Below, in pieces: positions 37,099 through 45,293 of a stretch of DNA of 64,000 nucleotides; position 1 is the first letter of the stretch, and every line of letters starts with the position of its first letter. This DNA comes from Rossellomorea aquimaris. GTDB taxonomy: Bacteria > Bacillota > Bacilli > Bacillales > Bacillaceae_B. Both the position numbers and the translations under genes were made by a program. Under the pieces are notes generated by a model. The model was not told the DNA's origin. It ran no database searches and saw nothing but the letters and a program-made list of their open reading frames with translations. The stretch lies in contig NZ_QNRJ01000001.1 of NCBI RefSeq assembly GCF_003315075.1, positions 105,158 to 169,157 on the forward strand, written 5' to 3'.

Positions 37099-38454
37099 AT
37101 GCAATCGAATCATCACGACATCACCATCATCGGAGCAGGTGTGAGCAGTGTGTTTCTCGCTTACACCTTGATGAAGCACAATGAACATGTCTCCATCCAC
37201 ATGATTGATCTCGGCAAAAAACTGAGTGAACGTACATGTGGGTTAGATGAGGGAGGAGTATGTACTTGTGAAGGAATGTGCAGTAAATACATTGGATTTG
37301 CAGGTCTTGGGAAATCAGAAGGGAAATTTAATTATACGAATGATTTCGGTGGAGAGCTTGGCAGGAAAATTGGAGAACAAACGACACTTGATTTGATGAA
37401 GGAAGTAGACGATATCCTCTGCGGGTTTGGCGGTGACATCATCCCCTCCTATAGCACGAAAAATGAGATACTTTCGAATAGAGCCGGTATGGCTGATTTA
37501 AAGGTGCTTTCAACAGAGGTCCGTCATTTAGGAACACGCTTGGCGAGTGAGGTTTTTCAAAAAATGTATGAGGTGCTGAAAAACCGTATTACCTTTAGTT
37601 TCGAAACTCATGTAGAAACGATCTCTAAAAATGAGGCGGGCTTTCACTTAAAGTCCAATATCGGTGATTTTACGACGGGGAAATTAGTGATTGGTACAGG
37701 AATGAGTGGCAGCACATGGCTGAAAGAACAAGCAGGATCTCTTAGGCTTTATCCAGGAGAAACCCGTCTGGATTTGGGTATACGTGTGGAAATGAAAGGT
37801 GATCAGCTTCAATCGATATTAAAAGATACATTTGAAACGAAACTTAAGATCGAGAGGGAATCATTCAGTGCGACAACTTATTGTATGAATCCGCGAGGGA
37901 GGATCATACGGAAGCACCAGCATGGCGTAGTGATGCCTGATGGACAGAATGCCCGTGAAGAAGATACACCAAGTTCGAATCTGAACTTCAGCTTGTTCGT
38001 TCCACGCTATTTTCTCTCCCATGATGAGGCAATGGACTATGCCATGAATATCATAGGTGGAATCAATCAAGGTCGAGATCGGATTATCGTTCAGAGATTG
38101 GAAGATTTCAAATCAGATCGGAATACAGAAACGTTGGATGGGAATCTGGTAGGTCCGTCCCTCAAAGCGGATTATGGGAATCTTCGGGAAGAGGTTCCTG
38201 AATTGTATGTGATGGCGCTTGAGAAGTTTTTTGCTTCTTTGGAAAGGCTTATTGGGGAAACTTTACACCCTGATACACTTTTGTACGGTTTGGATGCGAA
38301 GTTTTATGAACCTAAATTACCGACGGATCAGAATTTTGAAACAGATGTGTCAAATCTGTATCTGATTGGTGACTGCTCGGGAGAAACCCATTCCTTGTCT
38401 CAGGCAGCGGCAAGTGGTATTTATTTAGGGAAATATCTAGGAATATATGATTAA
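37099..38454 (+). CDS. FAD-dependent oxidoreductase, function unknown
   Basis: The 451-residue flavoprotein has an N-terminal FAD motif DITIIGAGVSSVFLAYTL, a cysteine-rich segment ERTCGLDEGGVCTCEGMC (about residues 45-62), and a C-terminal FAD-contact region LYLIGDCSGETHSLSQAAAS. It resembles COG2509-type uncharacterised FAD dehydrogenases. The four clustered cysteines could hold a metal or take part in redox, but this is not shown. ATG 37099 follows AAAGGGGAG. An AGGTCCGTCCCTC repeat sequence lies inside the coding region (38151-38163). Confidence 0.8.
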   Translation: MQSNHHDITIIGAGVSSVFLAYTLMKHNEHVSIHMIDLGKKLSERTCGLDEGGVCTCEGMCSKYIGFAGLGKSEGKFNYTNDFGGELGRKIGEQTTLDLMKEVDDILCGFGGDIIPSYSTKNEILSNRAGMADLKVLSTEVRHLGTRLASEVFQKMYEVLKNRITFSFETHVETISKNEAGFHLKSNIGDFTTGKLVIGTGMSGSTWLKEQAGSLRLYPGETRLDLGIRVEMKGDQLQSILKDTFETKLKIERESFSATTYCMNPRGRIIRKHQHGVVMPDGQNAREEDTPSSNLNFSLFVPRYFLSHDEAMDYAMNIIGGINQGRDRIIVQRLEDFKSDRNTETLDGNLVGPSLKADYGNLREEVPELYVMALEKFFASLERLIGETLHPDTLLYGLDAKFYEPKLPTDQNFETDVSNLYLIGDCSGETHSLSQAAASGIYLGKYLGIYD

Positions 38455-38656
38455 CCACTTAATGATAAATTTGGAATAATTAGAAAGGATTTTTTTATGG
38501 GATTAAGAGTAGAGTAATCGACGGCATCTTGTTTTTTCTTTCAATTTCATTCTTCTAAGCTGAAATTGAGGGGATCATCTATGAATGGAGGCAATCCACT
38601 TTAAGTTGGAGGGGCCATTTGGATGCGTATATTTAGAGAAAGTAAGGAGGGGTTTT

Positions 38657-38941
38657 TTGTCTGATTGGGGCGCCTTATTTCTGTTGTTCATGATTATTGT
38701 GGCGATTTTAGCGTTCACCAACTTTACGGTTATGAAGCTGGCAGGGAAGAATAAAAAGAAGAGAATTTGGTATGGAGTCGCATGTTTACTGCTCACACCC
38801 GTGGTTTTTATCCTGACTGGTTTATCCGTAAGTCCATTTGATCCTTACGGGTTTGGAACGGGCATGGTCATGATGATTTATGGGACTTTATTTGCATTGA
38901 ATAGCTTGGGAATCATTGTTGTTGGATTGTTCACTGAATAG
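38657..38941 (+). CDS. Small membrane protein, function unknown
   Basis: The 94-residue protein has three hydrophobic segments (ALFLLFMIIVAILAFTNFTV, YGVACLLLTPVVFILTGLSV, MVMMIYGTLFALNSLGIIVV) and a basic loop KLAGKNKKKR. The frame is open from 38585, but AAGGAGG at 38644-38650 fits TTG 38657. I do not recognise the family. Confidence 0.7.
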   Translation: MSDWGALFLLFMIIVAILAFTNFTVMKLAGKNKKKRIWYGVACLLLTPVVFILTGLSVSPFDPYGFGTGMVMMIYGTLFALNSLGIIVVGLFTE

Positions 38942-38989
38942 GAATAGCGGCTTTTAGAATACATAAATCATGAAGGGCAGGTTGAAAAG

Positions 38990-39157
38990 ATGGTAGAACT
39001 TTTTTCTTATAATTGGCAAATACGGGAAGAATGGTTTGATTGGTGCAGGGAAATCAATCAGGAAGAGCTGACCAAAGAACGTACAGGCGGGATGGGGAGC
39101 ATTCTGAAAAATCTCTTTCATGTAGCGGACTGTGACCAGCAGTGTTATAATGGATGA
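38990..39157 (+). pseudogene. N-terminal fragment of a DinB-family protein
   Basis: A 55-codon frame reads LFSYNWQIREEWFDWC, then GGMGSILKNLFHVADCDQQ, resembling the start of DinB/YfiT-like four-helix proteins (their first metal-binding His lies in the LFHV segment). Full members have ~150 residues; the rest is missing, so this is a truncated gene. Confidence 0.55.
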
Positions 39158-39190
39158 ATTGTTCAAGTAGAAAAGGGGAGTTAATGCCTT

Positions 39191-39382
39191 ATGAAATATA
39201 TGAAATCACATATGAAACAATTAATCAGGGACAATAAAGAATTGCAAAGTCGTCTGAAAGTATTGATGGATGAGATGAATTTAGAGCGTACGTTTGCTCT
39301 TAAGGCATTGTATCATTCAGAGGTTGCAGAAGGGGGAAAATACCAGGCTGCCTATCAAGCGTTAGACCAACCAAAGGAGTAA
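39191..39382 (+). CDS. Small charged protein, function unknown
   Basis: The 63-residue helical protein (LIRDNKELQSRLKVLMDEMN, ALKALYHSEVAEGGKYQAAY) has no membrane segment or recognised motif. GGGGAG lies 10 bases before ATG 39191; a second ATG follows three codons later. It is followed by a terminator-like stem. Confidence 0.55.
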   Translation: MKYMKSHMKQLIRDNKELQSRLKVLMDEMNLERTFALKALYHSEVAEGGKYQAAYQALDQPKE

Positions 39383-39472
39383 GTTTTTTTCTCTGAAATC
39401 CCGGATAGTAAATTCATACAGGTGACATGACCTGAGTTTAGCATGTTTTAAAAAATAATACTGTAAATAGGC

Positions 39473-39515
39473 GGCCAGGTAGAAGAGGACATTCCCTCAT
39501 TACCTGGCCATTTTC
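39473..39515. terminator. Terminator between convergent genes
   Basis: GGCCAGGTA/TACCTGGCC with an inner GAGG/CCTC stem is followed by TTTTCTTTTT on the plus strand. Confidence 0.75.
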
Positions 39516-39519
39516 TTTT

Positions 39520-40575
39520 TCACTCAGAAAAGATCTCCTGTAACAAAGGATCCTCATCTAAAATTTCCAAGGCTCTTTGTTGATAACTGGAATCATGTAA
39601 ATAGGTATAACGATTAGGCTTAATCGATGTACTCATTAAAATCGCTTCTCTGTACTCTGCTTTTATTAATCCGATTGTTTTAACATAATCAAAAAAACCA
39701 GTTCGTGTAAAAACCTTTTCGATACGTTCTATTCTATGCTCTTGAACTTTTGCCATGATATAGGTGGCGACACCTACTTGAATCCCATGCATTTGAGGTG
39801 TTTTAGAAATGATTTCAAGACTGTGGGAAATCAAATGCTCGGAACCACTGATGGGAGCACTGTTTCCGCTAATGACCGTCGAAACCCCTCCCATTGTTAA
39901 GGAACTGACTAATTCTTTAAGGAGGATTTCATTTTTTAATTCATGCATCGGTGTCCGGATGAAGCTATTAACGGCTTTCTTACTAAGCATATAGGCGAAG
40001 GCATTTACAGAACCAACCCCGTTTTTTTCTTCAAATTCCCAATCATATAGTGCTGTCAGGTTTGACATGAGATCGCCAATCCCCGCCAGGATAAAGCGAT
40101 CCGGTGCATGTCTAATAATATCTAAATCTACGATGATTCCATATGGGACCTTGGCAGGAACCGTCGTCTTCTTGCCATCGACGATTAAAGAGCAGTTACT
40201 GCTTGCGAATCCGTCGTTGGATGGGGAAGTTGGAATCGATATGAACGGACTTCTTCTGGAAAATGCAATATATTTACCGTAATCAACAACTTTTCCACCT
40301 CCTACCGCGATAACGACATCAAAGCGGCTCCAAGAAAATGCGGCAGAAAGTAATTCATGGATATCCATTGTATCATCCAGCTTTACGCACTCAATAGAGA
40401 GACTGGACAAGGCGTTTTCGATTGTATTTCTTAAAGTGGTATTTGAAAATTCATCAAATAGTACGATAGCGTTGGAGAATGGGTGCCTTTTTATAATATC
40501 GTCTAACCGTGACAACACGTCAGAGCCAACCTCTAAAATAGATGGAATCGGAATATTTGTAACCGAATTTGTCAT
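39520..40575 (-). CDS. Iron-containing alcohol dehydrogenase superfamily, G1P-dehydrogenase-like
   Basis: The 351-residue protein has the NAD-binding AVGGGKVVDYGKYIA and the segment PFISIPTSPSNDGFASSNCS with VPAKVPYGIIVDLDII. These are characteristic of sn-glycerol-1-phosphate dehydrogenases (AraM/EgsA) and relatives. Metal-binding residues are suggested by ILAGIGDLMSNLT (Asp), SGSEHLISHSLE (His) and QMHGIQVG (His). The substrate may be dihydroxyacetone phosphate or another polyol phosphate. ATG 40575 follows AAAGGAGA. It is divergent from the marR gene. Confidence 0.82.
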   Translation of the reverse strand: MTNSVTNIPIPSILEVGSDVLSRLDDIIKRHPFSNAIVLFDEFSNTTLRNTIENALSSLSIECVKLDDTMDIHELLSAAFSWSRFDVVIAVGGGKVVDYGKYIAFSRRSPFISIPTSPSNDGFASSNCSLIVDGKKTTVPAKVPYGIIVDLDIIRHAPDRFILAGIGDLMSNLTALYDWEFEEKNGVGSVNAFAYMLSKKAVNSFIRTPMHELKNEILLKELVSSLTMGGVSTVISGNSAPISGSEHLISHSLEIISKTPQMHGIQVGVATYIMAKVQEHRIERIEKVFTRTGFFDYVKTIGLIKAEYREAILMSTSIKPNRYTYLHDSSYQQRALEILDEDPLLQEIFSE

Positions 40576-40681
40576 GGGTTGTATTCTCCTTTATTCTCGA
40601 TTTTTACTCCCTCTACACCTTCCACACTTGTCAGAAGGATTCCTTTAAAATCATTACGGTTTTCTCTTAAGATCCAAATGT

Positions 40682-40724
40682 TTGACTTGTAAAACCAAAT
40701 GTATTATATTAATTGACAGGTCAA
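40682..40724 (+). promoter_or_regulatory. Sigma-A promoter and MarR-type operator
   Basis: TTGACT (40682-40687) and TATATT (40705-40710) are exactly 17 bp apart. The dyad TTGAC-AG-GTCAA (40713-40724) lies at the expected transcription start, suited to autorepression by the MarR protein encoded downstream. Confidence 0.65.
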
Positions 40725-40762
40725 CGATTGACCCCTCAATTATTAAAAAGGAGGAGGATGCT

Positions 40763-41197
40763 TTGTCCATCTCTTGTCGTGAAGAAGAGAAGATAATCGT
40801 TCAACTAAATGATATATATAAGCAAATGAGTCCTAAGTTTGAGCGCTGTACCGGAATTAGTCAGTCTCGGTTGGATCTTTTGCACAAGTTATTCGAAGTG
40901 GAAGAAATCAGTCAAACGGCTCTACAAAGAGAAGTGAATATTGATAGTGCAGCCGTGACAAGACACTTAAAGCAGCTTGAAGGAAAAGGGATGGTCTTCC
41001 GACGTAAAAATCCTGATGATAACAGGTTTACATTCGTTAGGTTGACAGAACAAGGCCGTAAGAAAATAGAAGCTTATCGTGAAGAGAAAGAAATCTTTAT
41101 CTCTAAAGTTTTTAAAAGCTTTACAAAAGAAGAACGTTCGGTTCTATCCGACATGCTTATTCGTATTCAGGATAATGTTCAGGATATTGAATACTAA
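40763..41197 (+). CDS. ydgJ: MarR-family regulator (YdgJ-like)
   Basis: The 144-residue winged-helix protein has the MarR core ISQTALQREVNIDSAAVTRH, LKQLEGKGMVFRRKNPDDNR and FTFVRLTEQGRKKIEAY. The frame is open from 40682, but AAGGAGGAGG at 40748-40757 fits TTG 40763. It is followed 26 bases later by the nitroreductase gene, as ydgJ-ydgI are in B. subtilis, and probably represses the operon until a reactive quinone or similar compound is sensed. Confidence 0.88.
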   Translation: MSISCREEEKIIVQLNDIYKQMSPKFERCTGISQSRLDLLHKLFEVEEISQTALQREVNIDSAAVTRHLKQLEGKGMVFRRKNPDDNRFTFVRLTEQGRKKIEAYREEKEIFISKVFKSFTKEERSVLSDMLIRIQDNVQDIEY

Positions 41198-41223
41198 ATT
41201 TTACTCATAAAGGAGAATGCACC

Positions 41224-41859
41224 ATGAATCAAACAAAAATCAATGACTTTAACGAAATCATCACGGGTCGTCGCTCCATCCGAAATTATGACCCTTCTGT
41301 GAAAATCAGCAAAGAAGAAATGACAGAGATTCTAACCGAAGCCACTCTTGCACCATCATCTGTAAACTTGCAGCCATGGCGTTTTGTGGTGATCGATAGT
41401 CCAGAAGGGAAAGAAAAACTTGCCCCTCTTGCGAAATTCAATCAGAACCAAGTCAAAACTTCTTCTGCAGTGATCGCGGTATTTGTAGATATGAACAGCC
41501 TTGACTATGCGGATGAGATTTACAATAAAGCAGTAGAAGAAGGGTATATGCCTGCAGAAGTAAGAGACAGACAGCTTCCATCTATTAAAGGATTACTACA
41601 AATGATGACAACTGAACAGTTCAGGGAAATGAACCTCATTGATGCAGGGTTAGTATCCATGCAACTCATGCTTGCTGCACGTGCTCACGGATTTGATACA
41701 AATCCGATTGGTGGATATGAAAAGGATCAAATGGCTGAAGCATACGGTATGGACAAAGATCGTTACTATCCAGTCATGCTGATTTCAATCGGCAAAGCGG
41801 CTGATGCAGGCTACAAATCTGTTCGGCTGCCTGTAGAGTCCATCACAGAATGGAAATAA
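41224..41859 (+). CDS. ydgI: Nitroreductase-family flavoprotein (YdgI-like)
   Basis: The 211-residue FMN oxidoreductase has ITGRRSIRNYDPSVKISKEE, APSSVNLQPWRFVVIDSPEG, LMLAARAHGFDTNPIGGYEK and a C-terminal RLPVESITEWK. It closely resembles my recollection of B. subtilis YdgI. It would reduce nitro or quinone compounds with NAD(P)H. ATG 41224 follows AAGGAG. It is the middle gene of marR-nitroreductase-ABM. Confidence 0.92.
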   Translation: MNQTKINDFNEIITGRRSIRNYDPSVKISKEEMTEILTEATLAPSSVNLQPWRFVVIDSPEGKEKLAPLAKFNQNQVKTSSAVIAVFVDMNSLDYADEIYNKAVEEGYMPAEVRDRQLPSIKGLLQMMTTEQFREMNLIDAGLVSMQLMLAARAHGFDTNPIGGYEKDQMAEAYGMDKDRYYPVMLISIGKAADAGYKSVRLPVESITEWK

Positions 41860-41882
41860 AAATAAGAAAAGAGGAGAAAAAT

Positions 41883-42179
41883 ATGATTATTATACATGCA
41901 GAATTTCATATTAATCCAACCAAAGAAGAAGCATTTTTAGAAGAGATTCGCCCACTTGTAGCAGAATCCAGAGCAGAAGAGGGAAACATTTCATATGACT
42001 TAATGAAAGATATTGAAAGAGAAAGTGTCTATACAATGGTAGAGGTGTGGAGGGATGCTGCTGCCGTTGAGAGTCATAATGCGAGTGAGCATTTCTCTTC
42101 ATTTGTTGGAAGAGCGCCTGAGTATTTAGCGGCTCCTTTAGATGTGAAGATTTATGACGGAAACAAGGTACAGAAATAA
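41883..42179 (+). CDS. ABM-domain (antibiotic biosynthesis monooxygenase-like) protein
   Basis: The 98-residue ferredoxin-like-fold protein has IIIHAEFHINPTKEEAFLEE, SRAEEGNISYDLMKD, the Trp in VEVWRDAAAVESHNASEHF and a C-terminal DVKIYDG. Family members oxidise quinols or act as small-molecule binders. ATG 41883 follows GAGGAG, 23 bases after the nitroreductase, so the pair likely forms a quinone/electrophile defence module. Confidence 0.87.
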   Translation: MIIIHAEFHINPTKEEAFLEEIRPLVAESRAEEGNISYDLMKDIERESVYTMVEVWRDAAAVESHNASEHFSSFVGRAPEYLAAPLDVKIYDGNKVQK

Positions 42180-42188
42180 TGGATTGGG

Positions 42189-42219
42189 AAGCACCTGACT
42201 TTTGGTTGGGTGCTTTTTT
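42189..42219 (+). terminator. Terminator of the marR operon
   Basis: AAGCACC/GGTGCTT with a 13-nt loop is followed by Ts. Confidence 0.8.
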
Positions 42220-42223
42220 AAAT

Positions 42224-42256
42224 GAAAAAATGCCAGGCGCATAAGCCCCCGACATT
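42224..42256 (-). terminator. Terminator of the RNase J gene
   Basis: On the minus strand AATGTCGGGGGC pairs with GCGCCTGGCATT (11 of 12, including wobbles) and is followed by six Ts. Confidence 0.7.
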
Positions 42257-42261
42257 TCCAA

Positions 42262-43935
42262 CTACACCTCAATAATAATCGGCAATATCATCGGTTTCCT
42301 CTTCAAATGCTTGAATAGGTATTGACCTACGTCTTTTTTGATCTCCTGTTTCATTTCTTTCCAATCCCGAATATTTTCTGCAGACAATTCATCTACGACT
42401 TTTTTTACGAGATTGTTTACGTCCTTTAATAGGTCTTCTGAGTTTCGTACAAAAACGAAACCCCGTGAAATGGTATCAGGTCCAGAAATAATTGAATGAT
42501 CCGACTTACTGAGGGTGATGACAATGATAAGCATTCCATCTTCAGAAAGTTGTTTTCGATCCCGTAAAACAATTGAACCGATATCTCCGACGCTAAAGCC
42601 ATCTACATAGGTATCTCCTGCGGGAATGGCACGCGTTTGACGGGCAAGGGAATTCTCAATATCAACGACTTCACCGTTTTTTATTATAAAAGTATTTCCT
42701 GCTTCCACGCCTACCGATTCAGCCAGGATTCGGTGATGATGAAGCATTCGGTATTCACCATGTATAGGAATAAAGTAAGTCGGCTTCAATAATGTTAGCA
42801 TGAGTTTTAAGTCTTCTTGATACCCATGTCCTGACACATGCATGCCTGTTGTACTTCCACTTCCGTAAATTACGTGGGCACCCAGTTGAAATAATTGATC
42901 CAGAATACGTGATACGTTCTTTTCGTTTCCTGGTATTGGTGAAGCAGCCAGAATGACCGTATCACCTGGATAAACGTATACGTCCCTGAATCTTCCAGTC
43001 GATAGGCGAGCAAGTGCAGCCATAGGCTCCCCTTGACTTCCCGTACATAAAATCGCTACCTTTTCGGGAGGTAATGCATCAATTTCACGGGCATCAATCA
43101 GCATCCCATCAGGCACGGTTAAATATCCCCGTTCTATGGCGACTGAAACGACATTGATCATGCTTCTTCCTAATAATGCCAGTTTCCTTTTTGTCTTAAT
43201 GGAAGCATCGACCACCTGCTGGACCCGGTTGACATTGGAAGCGAAGGTTGAGACAAAGATCTTTCCAGTGGCTTTCAGGAACGCTTCATTCATATGATTC
43301 CCCACCATTTGTTCAGAAGGGGTCAAGCCGCTCCGCTCCGCATTCGTGCTTTCCGAAAGTAAGACCATTACCCCTTCATCACCGATCCTGGCCATTTTAT
43401 GAATGTCTGAGTATTGATGATTGGCAGGGGTTAAGTCGAATTTAAAGTCTCCGGTATGTACGACATTTCCTTCCGGCGTATGAAATACGATACCTAAACA
43501 ATCCGGAATGCTGTGACTGACCTTGAAGAACGAAACATCGATCGTTCCGAAATTCAGGTGGGAATTTGAGTCGATGGTTACAAGTTTTGTCTCTCTTATA
43601 AGCCTGTGCTCTTCTAATTTTAGTTCGATCAGTCCCAGGGTGAAATGTGTAGCGTAAATGGGTATGTTCATTTTTTTCAGAAGATAAGGAATGCCACCTA
43701 TGTGATCCTCGTGGCCATGAGTGACAATTAACCCCCGTATTTTATCTTTGTTTTTTTCCAGATAAGTAACATCAGGAATGATTAAGTCGATCCCCAAAAG
43801 ACTTTCATCAGGAAACTTACCTCCACAATCAATGATGACAATATCATCATGATATTGAATGACATACATATTTTTTCCGATTTCATTGATTCCGCCAAGT
43901 GCAAAAATGGATAATGCCTGTTCATTGGTATGCAA
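42262..43935 (-). CDS. rnj: Ribonuclease J family protein
   Basis: This metallo-beta-lactamase/beta-CASP nuclease has 557 residues, the RNase J1/J2 length. Zinc ligands are in THGHEDHIGG (about residue 75), HSIPDCLG and VVHTGDFKFD. The beta-CASP region shows LCTGSQGEPMAALARL, SGHGYQEDLKLML and PIHGEYRMLHHH, and it ends KRKPMILPIIIEV. Family members cut or trim RNA 5' ends. It has the glycine-cysteine GG in IIDCGGKF where J1 has DAGIKF, so it may be a third paralogue beside J1 and J2. The frame is open to 43950, but GGAGGG overlaps that codon and fits TTG 43935. Confidence 0.9.
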   Translation of the reverse strand: MHTNEQALSIFALGGINEIGKNMYVIQYHDDIVIIDCGGKFPDESLLGIDLIIPDVTYLEKNKDKIRGLIVTHGHEDHIGGIPYLLKKMNIPIYATHFTLGLIELKLEEHRLIRETKLVTIDSNSHLNFGTIDVSFFKVSHSIPDCLGIVFHTPEGNVVHTGDFKFDLTPANHQYSDIHKMARIGDEGVMVLLSESTNAERSGLTPSEQMVGNHMNEAFLKATGKIFVSTFASNVNRVQQVVDASIKTKRKLALLGRSMINVVSVAIERGYLTVPDGMLIDAREIDALPPEKVAILCTGSQGEPMAALARLSTGRFRDVYVYPGDTVILAASPIPGNEKNVSRILDQLFQLGAHVIYGSGSTTGMHVSGHGYQEDLKLMLTLLKPTYFIPIHGEYRMLHHHRILAESVGVEAGNTFIIKNGEVVDIENSLARQTRAIPAGDTYVDGFSVGDIGSIVLRDRKQLSEDGMLIIVITLSKSDHSIISGPDTISRGFVFVRNSEDLLKDVNNLVKKVVDELSAENIRDWKEMKQEIKKDVGQYLFKHLKRKPMILPIIIEV

Positions 43936-44099
43936 GAATGAACCCTCCAAGACAAATTGTTTTGGTTATTATGCCCGAATAGGTTGATATCATTAAGGTG
44001 GATTATGTATTGAGAGATAAAAAGTTACGTTAAATGATTAATATATGGTAAATTATGCTACTATTATTTATGAAAGTTACATACTAAGGAGTGATGGTG

Positions 44100-44759
44100 A
44101 TGACATCAACAAAAGCATGGACAGAAGTAGATCAATATTTTATGAGTAAACTTCAAGTATCAGATCCACTTATGGATTCTGTATTGAAGGCAAATAGTGA
44201 AGCAGAACTGCCTGCAATCGATGTATCTCCGAATCAAGGGAAGTTTCTTTCTTTGCTTGCACAGCTTAAAGGAGCGAAACGCATATTGGAAATCGGGACA
44301 CTTGGAGGCTATAGTACAATCTGGCTTGCACGTGCATTGCCCGAGGACGGCCATCTTGTAACCTTGGAATATAGTGAAAAACATGCAAAAGTCGCCGCAA
44401 AAAACATTCAAAAAGCTGGAATGGATCAAAAGGTGGAAATCAAGGTAGGTGCTGCCTTAGATACGTTGCCGACTATTGAGGGTGAATTTGACTTTATTTT
44501 CATCGATGCAGACAAACAAAACAATGCAAATTATTTAAAATGGGCACTCGAGCTTTCGCAACCTGGAGCTGTCATCATTACAGATAATGTGGTACGTGGG
44601 GGAAGAGTAATCGAGGATAATACCGGAGATGAAAGCGTTCAGGGTGTCCGCTATTTTGTTGATATGTTGTCTGAAGAGTCCCGCATTGATTCAACGGTTG
44701 TTCAAACCGTCGGGTCTAAAGGTTATGACGGGTTTGTAATGGGGATTGTGAAGGGATAA
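44100..44759 (+). CDS. SAM-dependent O-methyltransferase (family 3)
   Basis: The 219-residue class I methyltransferase has the SAM motif RILEIGTLGGYSTIWLARAL, LVTLEYSEKHA, DFIFIDADKQNNANYLKW and VIITDNVVRGG. These match catechol-O-methyltransferase-like, metal-dependent enzymes such as TrmR/YrrM. Its substrate is not clear; tRNA or a small catechol are both possible. The frame opens at GTG 44091, but AAGGAG at 44086-44091 fits ATG 44100. Confidence 0.88.
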   Translation: MTSTKAWTEVDQYFMSKLQVSDPLMDSVLKANSEAELPAIDVSPNQGKFLSLLAQLKGAKRILEIGTLGGYSTIWLARALPEDGHLVTLEYSEKHAKVAAKNIQKAGMDQKVEIKVGAALDTLPTIEGEFDFIFIDADKQNNANYLKWALELSQPGAVIITDNVVRGGRVIEDNTGDESVQGVRYFVDMLSEESRIDSTVVQTVGSKGYDGFVMGIVKG

Positions 44760-44825
44760 AAAATGATGATTGTATTTTATGGCATTCTTATGTAAAATAA
44801 ATGAAAATTCATAATCTTAGATGTC

Positions 44826-45043
44826 ATGATAGGAACGAGTAGTGACTTATCTCCCTGGTGAAGAGAGCTGATGGCTGGTGGGAATCAGTACAAAGATAAG
44901 CGCGAATTACCTCCTTAAACATTCTCTGTGAACCATTAGTAGCAGAGAACGGCCGGTCCGTTATCCGTATGAAGTGGAAGAGAAATCTTCAATGAGGGTG
45001 GTACCGCGTTAACCACGTCCCTTTTTTAGGGGCGTGGTTTTTT
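44826..45043 (+). ncRNA. Tyrosyl T-box riboswitch with terminator
   Basis: The T-box sequence AGGGTGGTACCGCG is at 44995-45008. The terminator stem AACCACG/CGTGGTT with T-run is at 45011-45043. The upstream Stem I holds a plausible UAC (Tyr) specifier at 44889-44891 within CAGTACAAAGATAAG. Uncharged tRNA-Tyr would stabilise the antiterminator and switch on tyrZ. The 5' end is approximate. An eight-unit tandem repeat separates the terminator from the gene. Confidence 0.9.
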
Positions 45044-45072
45044 GGTGTGATTTTTAGTTGAGGAGAGTGGAT

Positions 45073-45232
45073 AACGGCGAAATCTGAGATATAACGGCGA
45101 AATTCTCGTTTTAACGGCGAAATTCGAAATATAACGGCGAAATTCGAAATATAACGGCGAAATTCGAAATATAACGGCGAAATTCTCATTTTATCAGCGA
45201 AATCCAAAATATATCAGCGAAACTAGATAATT
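45073..45232. repeat. Eight 20-bp tandem repeats in the tyrZ leader
   Basis: Units begin every 20 bases from 45073 to 45213 with AACGGCGAAAT (first six) or ATCAGCGAAAT (last two), alternating with AT-rich or CGTTTT spacers. The array lies in the transcribed leader between the T-box terminator and tyrZ. A minus-strand open frame across it is an artefact of the repeats. Confidence 0.9.
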
Positions 45233-45293
45233 TCAGAGAGCCCCATCAACCTGACAAAAATTCAAACGGAACATTAATCAAGGAGGAATGATC

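Noticed and set aside
38494-38517. Six-codon frame after a good ribosome binding site (MGLRVE)
   Set aside because: It is too short to support as a gene. It may be a remnant or a leader, but nothing else indicates function.
44989-45207. Minus-strand 72-codon frame with an internally repetitive protein
   Set aside because: The repetition comes from the 20-bp DNA array (60 bp = 20 codons), not from a protein repeat.
45073-45232. CRISPR array
   Set aside because: The units are 20 bp with no unique spacers of uniform length, and there are no cas genes.
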